From contig SRSI01000028.1 in assembly GCA_005656395.1 (NCBI GenBank), forward strand, positions 1,240,001 through 1,304,000: DNA of 64,000 bases, given 5' to 3'. This stretch comes from Strongyloides papillosus. Taxonomy: Eukaryota > Nematoda > Chromadorea > Rhabditida > Strongyloididae. Both the position numbers and the translations under genes were made by a program. Positions 11,302 to 21,058 of the stretch are shown here, in pieces. The number at the start of each line of letters is the position of its first letter. Position 1 is the first letter of the stretch. The notes beneath the pieces are model-generated. The model was given only the letters and a program-made list of their open reading frames with translations. It did not search any database and had not been told where the DNA came from.

Positions 11302-11509
11302 AGAAAGAAAGAATGTTATTTTTGTTCATCTTAAAACGAATTATAAAATTTGATGAAATTGAAAAAGATGTTAAAAAGAGGGACGGATTAGTAGATTTTT
11401 AGATAGATTATTAATTTTTGTTAAGAGATTTTTGGGCTTTGTTATATTTCCCTAAAAAGTCGTCCAAATAAACTTTATAGAAAAATCATATTTTTTAAAA
11501 ATTTTATCT
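11302..11509 (+). repeat. 5' LTR of the short LTR element
   Basis: 208 bp, AGA...TCT, same length and apparently same sequence as 12854-13061. The motif TTGGGCTTTGTTATATTTCC near its right third is shared by both copies. Confidence 0.8.
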
Positions 11510-11530
11510 GGCGGATTAAATATAAAGTGT

Positions 11531-12823
11531 ATGGTTACCCGATCACTCCGTAGTAATAAGAAGTTACTGGATAAAGGCACCGTGGAAAACACTATTAGGG
11601 AGATCAAGACAGAGACAGATATAATGTGGGATGATATGGTAAAAGAGGAAAGGCCTGCACAAGAAGACGTCAACAAAAGAAAAAGGAAGAAGAACCTAAT
11701 GATGTTGATGATGGCAAACTTGGCCGAACTTCAGAAAAGCCAGGACCAATTCCAAAAGAGAATGTTGGGGATTATGGAGCGTCTAAATTCAAGTCTAGAA
11801 GACAAAAAGGCACCACAACCAACTACTACCACACCACAACTAAATGAAGAAAATACCAATAAAGATAAACCAAAGGAAAATACTGTGAAAATTGTAGAAG
11901 ATTCTCGAGAAAATGTTGAAAAAGATGTTAGACCCAAGCAAATGGCAGGTCAACAAGAATTTAATTTTAATAAGGTTACATTGAAAAACTCTTCATCGTA
12001 TCAAGTTCCGAAAAGCCGACAACCATGTGCTCAATACAAATCAGACTACTATGAGAAAAATGGAATGGTGAAAAAGGAACCAAATCTTGAATGGATTCAT
12101 CCGACCATGTTGATTCCTAAAAAGCTAGATGAAAGTGAATATTATTCAAATATTTTCAAAGATGTAGATTTAGAAGAGCTCAAGGAAGCTACGAAAAATA
12201 AGAAAATTATAATAGGTATACTTAACTTTCAATTGAAATGGTATAAAAACATGCCTATTTATATGAATGAATCAATTATAATTATTATTGACCGTGGACC
12301 TAACTATAGTGGACCAAAATTATACAATATTGATGATATAGATCATGAGATAAAACACATTTTATCTCCCAAGAACAGTGGAAGGAAGACCAATATGAAA
12401 ATTTATTCTGAAGTCAATAGAACTGTTAAAGAGCTAATACAAAACATGAAAAGAGTTCCAAAGAAGGAAAACTTTAAAAATAATGATACGTTTATTTATA
12501 AGAAGCCAAAATTTTACAAATATTCACGATATACAGGACCGTTTGTTGTTGAAGAACTCCTGAAAACTAAAGTTAAATGCAATTCTTCGTCGAGCCGCAC
12601 ATTAACAACATCTCTGGGGAAGATTAAAAAGACAGAAGTTCCCGAAAGGAAGAAAATGAAGATGATCAGTGATGCAAAATGGAGAAGAAACAAATTTAAA
12701 GTCTTGGAAGCTTCAGAGCAAATAGAAGTTTATGAAGGTAGAAATGATAAAATTTTACAATCTAATTTGGTAAATCAAATTACAAGAACAGTGGAGAAAG
12801 AAAATATGAAGAAAATCTTATAA
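11531..12823 (+). CDS. Gag-like protein with an integrase C-terminal (GPF-type) module
   Basis: A single 430-residue ORF fills the element interior, starting 21 bases after the 5' LTR. Residues 1-70 are basic and charged. Residues 65-95 form a short helical/coiled segment (ANLAELQKSQDQFQKRM). Residues about 100-150 are a polar Thr/Asn/Lys-rich linker. The C-terminal third contains 'NDTFIYKKPKFYKYSRYTGP' followed by 'FVVEEL', matching the GPY/F module at the C terminus of Ty3/gypsy integrases (D.V.....K...RY.GPF.V.E). No CCHC knuckle, protease DTG, RT or integrase DDE core is present. The ORF therefore looks like a deletion derivative that fused the gag start to the integrase end. In the family this module helps multimerisation and target binding; its role here is inferred. 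The frame is fully open. Confidence 0.65.
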   Translation: MVTRSLRSNKKLLDKGTVENTIREIKTETDIMWDDMVKEERPAQEDVNKRKRKKNLMMLMMANLAELQKSQDQFQKRMLGIMERLNSSLEDKKAPQPTTTTPQLNEENTNKDKPKENTVKIVEDSRENVEKDVRPKQMAGQQEFNFNKVTLKNSSSYQVPKSRQPCAQYKSDYYEKNGMVKKEPNLEWIHPTMLIPKKLDESEYYSNIFKDVDLEELKEATKNKKIIIGILNFQLKWYKNMPIYMNESIIIIIDRGPNYSGPKLYNIDDIDHEIKHILSPKNSGRKTNMKIYSEVNRTVKELIQNMKRVPKKENFKNNDTFIYKKPKFYKYSRYTGPFVVEELLKTKVKCNSSSSRTLTTSLGKIKKTEVPERKKMKMISDAKWRRNKFKVLEASEQIEVYEGRNDKILQSNLVNQITRTVEKENMKKIL

Positions 12824-12853
12824 ATTTGATAAATCAAATTTCAAGAACAGTGG

Positions 12854-13061
12854 AGAAAGAAAGAATGTTATTTTTGTTCATCTTAAAACGAATTATAAAA
12901 TTTGATGAAATTGAAAAAGATGTTAAAAAGAGGGACGGATTAGTAGATTTTTAGATAGATTATTAATTTTTGTTAAGAGATTTTTGGGCTTTGTTATATT
13001 TCCCTAAAAAGTCGTCCAAATAAACTTTATAGAAAAATCATATTTTTTAAAAATTTTATCT
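12854..13061 (+). repeat. 3' LTR of the short LTR element
   Basis: 208-bp partner of 11302-11509; followed by the target duplication ATAT. Confidence 0.8.
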
Positions 13062-13065
13062 ATAT

Positions 13066-14861
13066 GATGAAAATTAAAAATAGAGATTAGTTATAAGTTT
13101 GGCTAATTTTTTAAAATATTAATAATATTTGAGGTTGATCATAAGTTTTTCATAATTATTTAACTTGAAATAATTTAATTTTTGCAGTTGTTGTTTTATA
13201 ATTTCGCATTATGGTTACATAATAAAAAGTACTTTTACAAATTTAATGCATATTTTTTATTTCGTTTTATTTTTTTTGAAAAAACTTTTTAAAATGTATT
13301 ATAAAAATACACAAAAAAAGGGAAACATTTTTGCGTAAAATGAAATGAATTTTTCCACTTATAAAAATTTGAATTTTCTTGATTTGCGACTAATTTTACC
13401 GCAATCATATCGTACTTAAAAATGAAAGTAATAATTAAGTAGTTATTAAAATAAGTTTCAATTTTTTACTATATTATTGTTATTTTAAAACAAAGATTGT
13501 CTTCCACAATACTTTTTTAAATATAATATTAGAATTTAATTTTGTGTAAGATTATAAATGCCTTTATAAAAAGCATTTCTGAACATACGAAAATATTTTT
13601 ATTAATAAGTTTTAATAGTTTGAGTTATTAATAATTACATTTTTTATTGTAAAATTACACTCTTCTGAAGGCCGAAAAGTTTTTGTATGACTTTAATGGT
13701 TCTATCTAGAAAATTAAATCTATGAAAAGTTATGATATTATATGGATTTTTTATCTATAGTTAAAAATATCTTCTACATATTTAAACTTAATATGAAAAC
13801 AAATACTAAAATAATATTTTTAATTATTAATGCTTTGTGTGGTTAAATAATAAATTTTGGCTTTTTGTTATTATTATTACGAATTTTTTATATTTATTGT
13901 TGCCAGTGAATTGTTTAGGACAATGATTTTTGTTAAAACTTAACAACTTTACACGAAATTGAGTTCTAATAACATGTTTCATGTATATTAGAAAAAAACT
14001 TAGATCCTAAGACTAGCATTATATCAAAAACATTAAGGTTAAATAAAAGTTACATTATTTAAAATATAAAACATATATAATTTTGTAAAAAAAAACAGCA
14101 AAATTTTACGACAACCAAATATTTTTCATTGTTTAAAACATTTTTGCTATCACTCGATAATTTTAAAATTTGAATAAATGTTGATTTTTTTAATAGGTGG
14201 AAAATTTTTTTGCATTTCAGATAGATTTGTCAAAATTTTTCCCATTCTTTTTTTCTGTGTAGGGCTTAACTTATTTTTATAATATTTTATGAAGTACATC
14301 ATAAGAAGTCAATTTTATGTAAAGTTGATAACGTTTTAACGAAATTCATTCTTTCAAGCAAAGTTATTTCCATTATGACAACACACGATATTGAGTACTA
14401 GAAAAAATCTGGATGTGTTGGCTATGAAGTTCTTCTTAACTTAACATACTCTCCAGGTATTTTTCTCTTTTTACTAATACCTATTTTGCCTCTACATAAC
14501 TTTTTTAATTATAGAAGTTTCAGTAAGGATAATGAAGTAAATAGTGATTTTTGCAAAAAATACTTTCAAAAGGGTTGAAAATTTCTTTTATCTAAAATCG
14601 ATAACATGTCTTTTAAATGAAGACAATTTCAGATAATAATGCATAATATATTACAAATCAAAAAAATCACTTTTTTAAATTATAATGTTCTGAATTTTAT
14701 GTAAAAATCGACAAAACTTTTGCAATATTCTAATAATTTTATATTAAAAAGCGAAAAACACTTTAAAATGTTATATTAAAAATAGTGAATAAAAATTGTT
14801 TAGTAATTTTTCAATAAAGTTTCTAAAATTGTATTCAAATAACATTTACCATTCATTTAGA
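13066..14861. other. Non-coding AT-rich region
   Basis: No coding signal, tRNA or transposon ends recognised. The last 100 bases would hold the 3' UTR of the minus-strand cystatin-like gene. Confidence 0.6.
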
Positions 14862-15407
14862 TTATATTTTAGCAATTGTTGTTGTTCTATCTTTGTTTTC
14901 CTCTTTTTCGACTTTTGATACATGCTTTCTTCTTTTAAATATTTTTTTTTCATCTTTTTCTAATTTCTCAACGTTTTTCTTGTTTTGTTTTGACTTAATA
15001 TGTTTTTTTCCAAAATTTAAATTTCCAACTGTTAAATTTTCTCCAGAAGTACCATTTGAGTATTTAGCATAAATGATTTTGGGAATACAAAGAGTTTTTC
15101 TTGATTTAGTTATTTTTTTCTCATCTTTTTCTTCTGTAGTGCTTTTTTTGCACTTTTTAGCTAAAAAACTAATTCCTACTAGTGTTTCATTTTTAATTGT
15201 TGCTTGTTTCATTCTAAGCACTTTTACAAATTCGAAAGTTTCATTTTTCATTCCATTGTATTTTTCTGTAGCATTTTTAGCTATTACAGTAGGTAAAGAC
15301 TTATCTCCAGTATATTTTTCCCATTTTGTTTTGTCAGGAATATCATCTCCATTAATGGTCAATACAAAAACGGTAGAAAAGATTATGGAAAAGACTAAAT
15401 ATTTCAT
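14862..15407 (-). CDS. Secreted cystatin-like protein with a highly basic C-terminal tail (181 aa)
   Basis: The intronless ORF starts with a signal peptide (MKYLVFSIIFSTVFVLTING, mature from about residue 21). Residues about 25-120 follow the cystatin plan: an Ala/Tyr-Asn helix (AKNATEKYNG), a strand FEFVKVLRMKQ, a loop in the place of QVVAG (TIKNETLVGISF), then Cys in 'AKKCKKS' and a second Cys in 'LCIPKIIYAK'. The inhibitory QxVxG is not conserved, so papain-type protease inhibition cannot be assumed. NxT/S sites suggest glycosylation. From about residue 125 the chain is an unusual Lys/Glu/Arg-rich tail of 55 residues, absent from ordinary type 2 cystatins. TATATAAAGC lies 34 bases upstream of the ATG. 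Cystatin membership is a motif-level inference. Confidence 0.55.
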   Translation of the reverse strand: MKYLVFSIIFSTVFVLTINGDDIPDKTKWEKYTGDKSLPTVIAKNATEKYNGMKNETFEFVKVLRMKQATIKNETLVGISFLAKKCKKSTTEEKDEKKITKSRKTLCIPKIIYAKYSNGTSGENLTVGNLNFGKKHIKSKQNKKNVEKLEKDEKKIFKRRKHVSKVEKEENKDRTTTIAKI

Positions 15408-15440
15408 TTTATTTATTTGTGAAAACGATAAGATTTTAGA

Positions 15441-15450
15441 GCTTTATATA
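15441..15450 (-). promoter_or_regulatory. TATA box of the cystatin-like gene
   Basis: TATATAAAGC on the minus strand, 34 bases upstream of the ATG at 15407; the spacing suits a short leader. From here to 16334 there is no further feature, only AT-rich DNA that may hold upstream exons of the MULE gene. Confidence 0.55.
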
Positions 15451-16334
15451 GTATACTCTAGAAGTTGCGTCATTTTTTTATTCACATAAAGATATTGTTG
15501 AAAATGCAATTAAATGCTTTTATTCATTAATAGCATCTTTAAAAGTACTAATATAATATTAATTTTGAACAACATAATTGTAATAATGTTATGTGTTTCG
15601 AAAGAAAAAGTTTTAAAAATATAAGAAGCAATATTTATATTAAAAAATAATTTTTATTAGTCTAAATTTTTTTTAATTTCATAAATTTAATTATATTTAA
15701 GAAGATTATTGTGTAATTATTTATTTTTCAATTATTACCAATTTATACTGCTTGTTAATAAAAAAATGATTATTAATAAAATTATTTAAATACAAAAATT
15801 TTATTTAAAATATTTTTCAACAAATATTTCTTATTTGGTGTTATATCTCTAATAAAACAGCCATAAAAATTAGTAATTATCAACTAAATTAGCCTTAAAT
15901 ATATTCAGTTCTCTTGAAGATTATTGCAAAATTTTTCAATTTTAGACAGACCATATATGCTCTAGGTTAGAATCATATTAGAGACGAATTAAGCTTCAAA
16001 TGCAATAGGTTAGAAAATTGGCTATTCAAAGTAAATCAAGATCATTAGATTTTATTATTTATATATATTCACAATAATACTAAAGTAAAATAAGATATCT
16101 TACAAATAAGATATAATAATCAAAATACCAAAATAACTAAATAGAGGTTGGTCGAGATGTAATCAAAATTAGTATATTATTTAAGTTATATTTTATATCA
16201 TGTGTTAAGAGTTAAATTATTAATAATTATATCGTTTATATTAATTAAGTTGAATGTTAAGTTAATCTAATTGTAATGTTTATATATTGTAGGCGTATAA
16301 ACTATTAAATAAAATTTTAATTATATATTAACAG

Positions 16335-17395
16335 TTGTTCAAAATCTCAAAGACAATGGTATAAAAAATATAATGTCTGTATGTTCAAATTATATGTTGG
16401 ATTATACATCTTTAAAAAGTCACATTAAATGTAGAAAGTTTTATTCATCTAGATGCGTTAAAAGTCTGTTAGAATATACTTTAGATGATGAAAAATTTTT
16501 ACTATATACTAATGATGAATATGGATCTATTTTTGCTTCTAAAAGATGTCTTGAGTTTTTAAAAACTGCTTTTTATTGGTCAAGTGATGGAACATTTAAA
16601 TTTAAAACTTCTGATTCTGCACAAACTTATGTAATTTTAGTAAGTCAAAATGAGATGGATACTTTTATACCAATTGTTCATATGTTGATGAAGAATAAGA
16701 AATATTCTACATATAAACACTTATATAACGTTCTATTAAAAGAAATTGGACTGGAAAATATGGAGGGAATAAATGTCATAATGGACATGGAGCCAGCAGT
16801 GAGTAAATTATATAGAAAATATAAAGAGAAAATTCATTACTGTTACTTTCATATCTTACAAGCATGGAGAAGAAAGCTTATTAGTTTAGGCTATAAAAAT
16901 ATTCTTGAAAATATTGATGGTCCTATTACTAGAAGCTCCGATGATAGTGAAAAAATTAGAATTCTTCTTAAACTTCTTGGGAAAATTTTTCATCTGCCTC
17001 CAAATTACATAAAAACAGGTTATTATATAATCAAAGAAGAAATTACAAAGATAAGTAAAAATAGATTTAAAAAATATTTTTTATTTATTGAAAATAATTA
17101 TATTTGTAAAAACCTTGAAGAATATACATTGTATAAAAGATATAATAGAACAAATAATGCTAGTGAATCATATAATAGTGCTGTAAATAGAGATCTAATG
17201 TGTATAAAAAATAAAAATTTAAGCAAAGTATGTGAAAGTATAAAAATACAGGAATTTAAAATATCAATGCAAATACTAACTGGAAAATATTCTTCATCAA
17301 GATCTCAAACTACTATAATAAAAAATGAAAAATATAAAGAACTTTATGAAACTTTTGATCAAAGCAATATTTTTACCTATCTTACTATGTTTTAA
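16335..17395 (+). CDS. MULE (Mutator-like) transposase, catalytic exon
   Basis: The open frame runs from a likely splice acceptor (TATTAACAG, exon from 16335) through the ATG at 16373 to TAA at 17395. Numbered from that Met, it has the MULE transposase signature: D72 in 'SSDGTFKF', D138 in 'NVIMDMEPAV', the C157-x2-H160 pair in 'CYFHILQAWRRK', and E265 in 'NNASESYNSAVNR'. All three putative catalytic acidic residues are present. Upstream N-terminal exons, usually FLYWCH or similar DNA-binding domains, were not found, and no terminal inverted repeats were recognised, so this may be a solitary or domesticated copy. AATAAA lies at 17419-17424. Its stop codon directly abuts that of a minus-strand ORF. 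Confidence 0.7.
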
Positions 17396-17841
17396 TTATT
17401 TTTGCATATATAAAATTGAATAAATAACATTTAAAATAACTGCATAATTTATATGCATATTATATATAGTGCGTATATACGCACTTGGTGAGTTCACCCG
17501 TCCTCTTGAAGAACATTTGTGCTCTACTCCATGAAAAATTAAAATAAATTTTTCTTTATTTTTTTTGCTGTATCTTTTGATGTAAGCAAAATTTCCACAA
17601 ATTTCAAACTAAAAAAATCATATATATTAAAAATTAAGAAACTTACTATTTCATTTGGAATAAATTGCTTAATTTTACCAAATTTTTCATAAACTAAATC
17701 GAAATTGAATGAATTCAATTTTTGGATATCATTCTCCAATAAATATCTTGGATAACTTGATAACGATGGAACAAGAGTGGAATTATGTCTATATTTGATG
17801 ACAAAATTCCTATATAAATAGCTTGAGAAGTGATGAAATTC
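17396..17841 (-). CDS. FLYWCH-like zinc-finger protein, partial (5' end not defined)
   Basis: Two in-frame exons: 17841..17647 (65 codons, open after a TGA) and 17608..17396, separated by a 38-nt GTAAGT...TTTTTTAG intron. The second exon reads 'FEICGNFAYIKRYSKKNKEK', then 'HGVEHKCSSRGRV', resembling FLYWCH zinc fingers (hydrophobic-G-x-Y...C...CxxR). FLYWCH domains usually accompany MULE transposases, and a MULE transposase lies tail to tail with this gene; the two stop codons are immediately adjacent (17393-17395 and 17396-17398). No start codon is evident in the 5' exon; further exons may lie upstream, possibly the 17966-18677 segment. It may be a gene remnant. Confidence 0.4.
17468..17485. 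repeat. Perfect 18-bp palindrome
   Basis: AGTGCGTATATACGCACT is its own reverse complement. It lies in the coding sequence of the FLYWCH-like exon and 73 bases past the MULE stop. It could be a protein-binding dyad or hairpin; no known site was recognised. Confidence 0.6.
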
Positions 17842-17965
17842 TCATTTTAAGGACTAATCACTATTTTAAATTGTCATCGCTATCCAGTAGGTAAGTTTCA
17901 TCATATTATTATCATATTGTTATATTATATATTTTATTATAGCATTCAAACACCAATAAAATATT

Positions 17966-18677
17966 TTACTCAAGTTCAAAAAATTTTTCGTACGATGAAG
18001 CAGCATATATACGATGACGTTCAACATAATGCTCAACAGAGTATTCCAAACCCTTTTCCTCATTTTTCAACATAGATTTTTCAAATTTTTTTGATTCAGC
18101 ATGAATGTCAAATGTTTCATCAACATTAGAAGCATTGTTATTTCTTATACCATTATTTTGTTTTAAACTTTTTAAATATTTATCTCTCAAATGTCTATGA
18201 CTTTTGAAAATCAATTCTCTTGTACTATCTTGATGGTCACTGTAGACATATTTTTTTAAAAATGCATTGACATATCAAACCATCAGTTTTTTTGAAAACA
18301 CCGCAAACATGATACAAGCTTTTTGCAATACTTAAACATGCTGATTGTAAGAAATTACTTTCAGTTATTTTTTTTTTAAATTCACTTTCCCATTCAACAT
18401 TAATAGATTTTAGTTGATTATCAACACTTTCAAAGAAAGTTTCAATTGGAACGTTTAGTGATGTAGGATAGTCGTGCATCTTTCGCTTTACAATTCTATT
18501 ATCTTCACTAGAAGATGTTGTCATAACATTTTCCTGACTTTCACTAACATTTTCTATGGAAATATTTTCGTCATTTTCACCAACATTTGCAATAGCAATA
18601 TTTCCTTCATTTTCATCTACATTTCCTACAGGAACATCGTTTAAGCAACAACGTTTTCTTAAATTTTTAGAAGCCAT
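17966..18677 (-). pseudogene. Uncharacterised acidic, repeat-containing protein with a frameshift
   Basis: The ATG at 18677 opens 146 codons (to 18237), beginning MASKNLRKRCC. A four-fold imperfect repeat follows, of the type (V/I)xNVxENxEN (residues about 16-50), then a Ser-rich stretch and a helical region. At a run of seven A residues (minus strand, near 18250) the frame is lost. The next frame continues without a break ('YVYSDHQDSTRELIFKSHRH', then 'SSYEKFFELE') to the stop at 17966. A one-base indel in the homopolymer is the simplest explanation: a true mutation or an assembly error. No family was recognised. The nearness of the MULE and FLYWCH-like genes suggests it may belong to a transposon cargo, but that is inference. 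Confidence 0.45.
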
Positions 18678-19003
18678 GATAGAACAATTTTAATTGTGAA
18701 CTAACAAACGATATAACTTAACTTATAAAGTTTTTTGTTTTGAAAAATTTTTGTTCTTCTACCACGACATTTACAATTGTTAATTCTTCTTCGATATAAG
18801 ATACACATTTATACACCTTTATGTTTTTTGATCAGATGTAGAAATAAATAAATAATTGTTATTATAAATAACATTATTAAAATGTTTAATAAACATGTTT
18901 TACCCTTTTTTTTAAATTTTAAAAAATTTTAAATTTTTTTAATTGAAAAATGATAACTTCATTGATAATATGAATATTTATTTTATTAATAAAATTAAAT
19001 ATA

Positions 19004-20289
19004 TTAGGTTGTCCAGAATGAAATGGCCCTTTTTTACCCTAATTTTTAAATGCGCATAACTTTACTAAAAATAAATATTTTTATTCAAAATAACAACCGT
19101 TAGAATCTACACATTGTTGCCAACGAGATACAAGCTTATTTATTCCATTTGCATAGAACTCTGGGGTTCTAGATTCAATGAAAGCTTCAAAGGCAGTTTT
19201 TGCTTCCTCATCGTTCCTGAAGATTTTCTCCGTTAAGAAGTTGTTGAGATGTTTGAAAAAGTGGTAGTCTGTTGGAGAAAGGTCAGGTGAATATGGTGGG
19301 TGAGACAGAGTTTCATATCTTAATTCGCACAATTTCTGAAGAGTCATTTTTGAAACGTGTGGTTTTGCATTATCGTGAAGAAGAATTGGCCCTTTTCTAT
19401 TGACTAAAGCAGGCATTTTTGGGACAATTTGTGATGCATTTCTTCAAGCACTTGACAATAGGACTTCGAATTAATAGTTTCTCCAGGTTCCATGAACTTA
19501 TAATGAATCACTCCTACAGCAGACCACCAAACAGTCACCATAACTTTTTTTGGTGTCAATTTGGGTTTCGGGAAGTGTTTTGGAGCTTCATCCTTGTCTA
19601 ACCATTGTCCAGTTCTTTTACGATTGTCGTACAGAATCCATTTTTCATCACAAGTGATAAGACGATTTAGAAATGGGTCATTTTTGTTCCTCAAAATGAG
19701 GGAAGAACAAACCTCATAACGACACAATTTTTGATAGTCGTTTAATTCGTGAGGTACCCATTTTTCGATCTTTTTTGTCTTTTCTATCTTCTTTAAGTGG
19801 TTAGAAATGGTTGATTTTGATACATTTAATTCCTCTGCAAGTTTTCTAACGATTGTGCGTGGATTAGCTTCAACAGCTTTTCGAAATTTATCGTTATCAA
19901 GAACTGATCCAGGTCTCCCACGCTCTTCGTTTTCGAGGTCCTCACTGCCTTCTTTGAATTTTCTAAACCATCTTTTTACAGTAGAAAGAGAGACAAGATC
20001 TTCTCCAAAAGTTCCATTAATTTCTTGAGTTGTTTTTGCAGCATTAGTACCGCGTTTGAACTCATAAAGCATAATAGCACGAATATCACGTTTTGACAGC
20101 ATTGTTTGTTTTTGAAATAAATTGATGATAAAAAGATCTTATGGCAATAATATATATATCATCGTGTAGAGAAGATCTAGGAGAATCTAACGGCTTGTTT
20201 TATTATACCAAAACATAGCCAATCATTTGAGAAAACGCGCGTCGAACAACGAGCATCAAAAAAGGGCCATTTCATTCTGGACAACCTAA
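19004..20289 (-). mobile_element. Mariner element copy 1 (1,286 bp)
   Basis: Perfect 32-bp terminal inverted repeats beginning TTAGGTTGTCCAGAATG (left from 19004, right ending 20289), flanked by TA (19002-19003 and 20290-20291). The length of 1,286 bp is typical of full-length mariner elements. The transposase is on the minus strand and frameshifted. Confidence 0.9.
19081..20102 (-). pseudogene. Mariner transposase with one frameshift
   Basis: The frame from the ATG at 20102 gives an N-terminal helix-turn-helix pair, the mariner linker motif WVPHEL (residues 115-120) and the first catalytic Asp (D152 in 'ITCDEKW'). It stops at 19404 after 'HHKLSQKCLL'. The adjoining frame (to 19081) carries the rest: second Asp in 'LLHDNAKPH', third in 'YSPDLSPTDYHFF', the spacing expected of DD34D mariner transposases. 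Against copy 2 at 27 kb, the break is a loss of one A in a short A run near 19411-19415. All three catalytic residues are otherwise present. The product would lack the second and third Asp, so it is inactive, but decay is slight. Confidence 0.85.
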
Positions 20290-20581
20290 TATTTCATTTA
20301 TAAACGAAATATTCACAAAAATATAAATTTGACTAGGTTAGATTTTCTATCAACCGCAAAAAGCCGCAAAATTTTTTGCAACAGCAAGGAGTTGCACAAA
20401 AAATTTTTATCAGTGTATTTAAAATAATATTGTAATGTTTGAATATTTGATTTTTTTCTAGCTTTAAATTTACTTGTTTTTTGAAATTTAGACATTTCCC
20501 TATCAGTAGTTAATTATAAAAGTAAATTCTACCATATAAGTAAATGATTCAAATTATAGCCTGGAGTTGTATATGGTACCT

Positions 20582-21019
20582 TTACTAAAATTTTAATTTA
20601 ATAAAAATTATTATAATAAAACTATATTATGTTGAAGTTTTAATATCGTGTATAAATACAAAAGTATTAGAAAATTTAAAAATTTTATCTCAAGAAATAT
20701 ATTACCTGGTACACTAGGTTTTCTTGTTGTTGAAGTTTGATTTCTATCAAATTCTTTCCCTGTAAAATAAAATAATTAAGAGATGCATACTCTTTAGAAT
20801 TATTACAATATTCTCTATTAGCTTCTTCAGCATCGAAATATCTCTTATTTCTTATAATTTTCTGAAAAATTATTTGTAACATTATTTTTTTATGGGTAAA
20901 TTTTGCATTACATTTTCAATATTATTTATTGGCGTGCCATAAATGAAACTACTGCTTCGAAACAATAACACATTTAAGAAAATAATAATAATTGCAAAAT
21001 ATATAATATTATTAATCAT
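20582..21019 (-). CDS. Small secreted peptide precursor (about 88 aa)
   Basis: Exon 21019..20912 encodes a hydrophobic signal peptide (MINNIIYFAIIIIFLNVLLF) and a short Gly/Asn region. A 50-nt intron (GTAATG...TTTTTCAG) leads in frame to 20861..20706. A further GTAATA...TTTTAG intron places a TAA at once (20584..20582), so the last junction is uncertain. The mature part has one Cys and a dibasic KR (in 'RNKRYFDAEE') that could be a processing site. TATAAAAA at 21051-21058 lies 32 bases upstream of the ATG. No family was recognised. It could be a peptide precursor or an orphan secreted protein. Confidence 0.45.
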
Positions 21020-21050
21020 TTTGAGTGTGTTAGAGATTTCTAAAATTTAG

Positions 21051-21058
21051 TTTTTATA
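21051..21058 (-). promoter_or_regulatory. TATA box of the small secreted peptide gene
   Basis: TATAAAAA on the minus strand, 32 bases upstream of the ATG at 21019, the same arrangement as the cystatin-like gene. Confidence 0.5.

Larger units (their letters stand above)
11302..13061 (+). mobile_element. Short (1,760 bp) non-autonomous LTR retrotransposon, apparently young
   Basis: Two 208-bp direct LTRs (11302-11509 and 12854-13061) show no difference on reading. Each begins AGA and ends TCT, and the element is flanked by a 4-bp duplication ATAT (11298-11301 and 13062-13065). TGGCGGATTAAAT follows the 5' LTR directly, as a primer-binding site would. A purine-rich tract (GAACAGTGG) precedes the 3' LTR, whose start is itself purine-rich. 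The 1.3-kb interior carries one ORF and no protease, reverse transcriptase or integrase catalytic core, so it must move with enzymes from another element. Confidence 0.8.
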
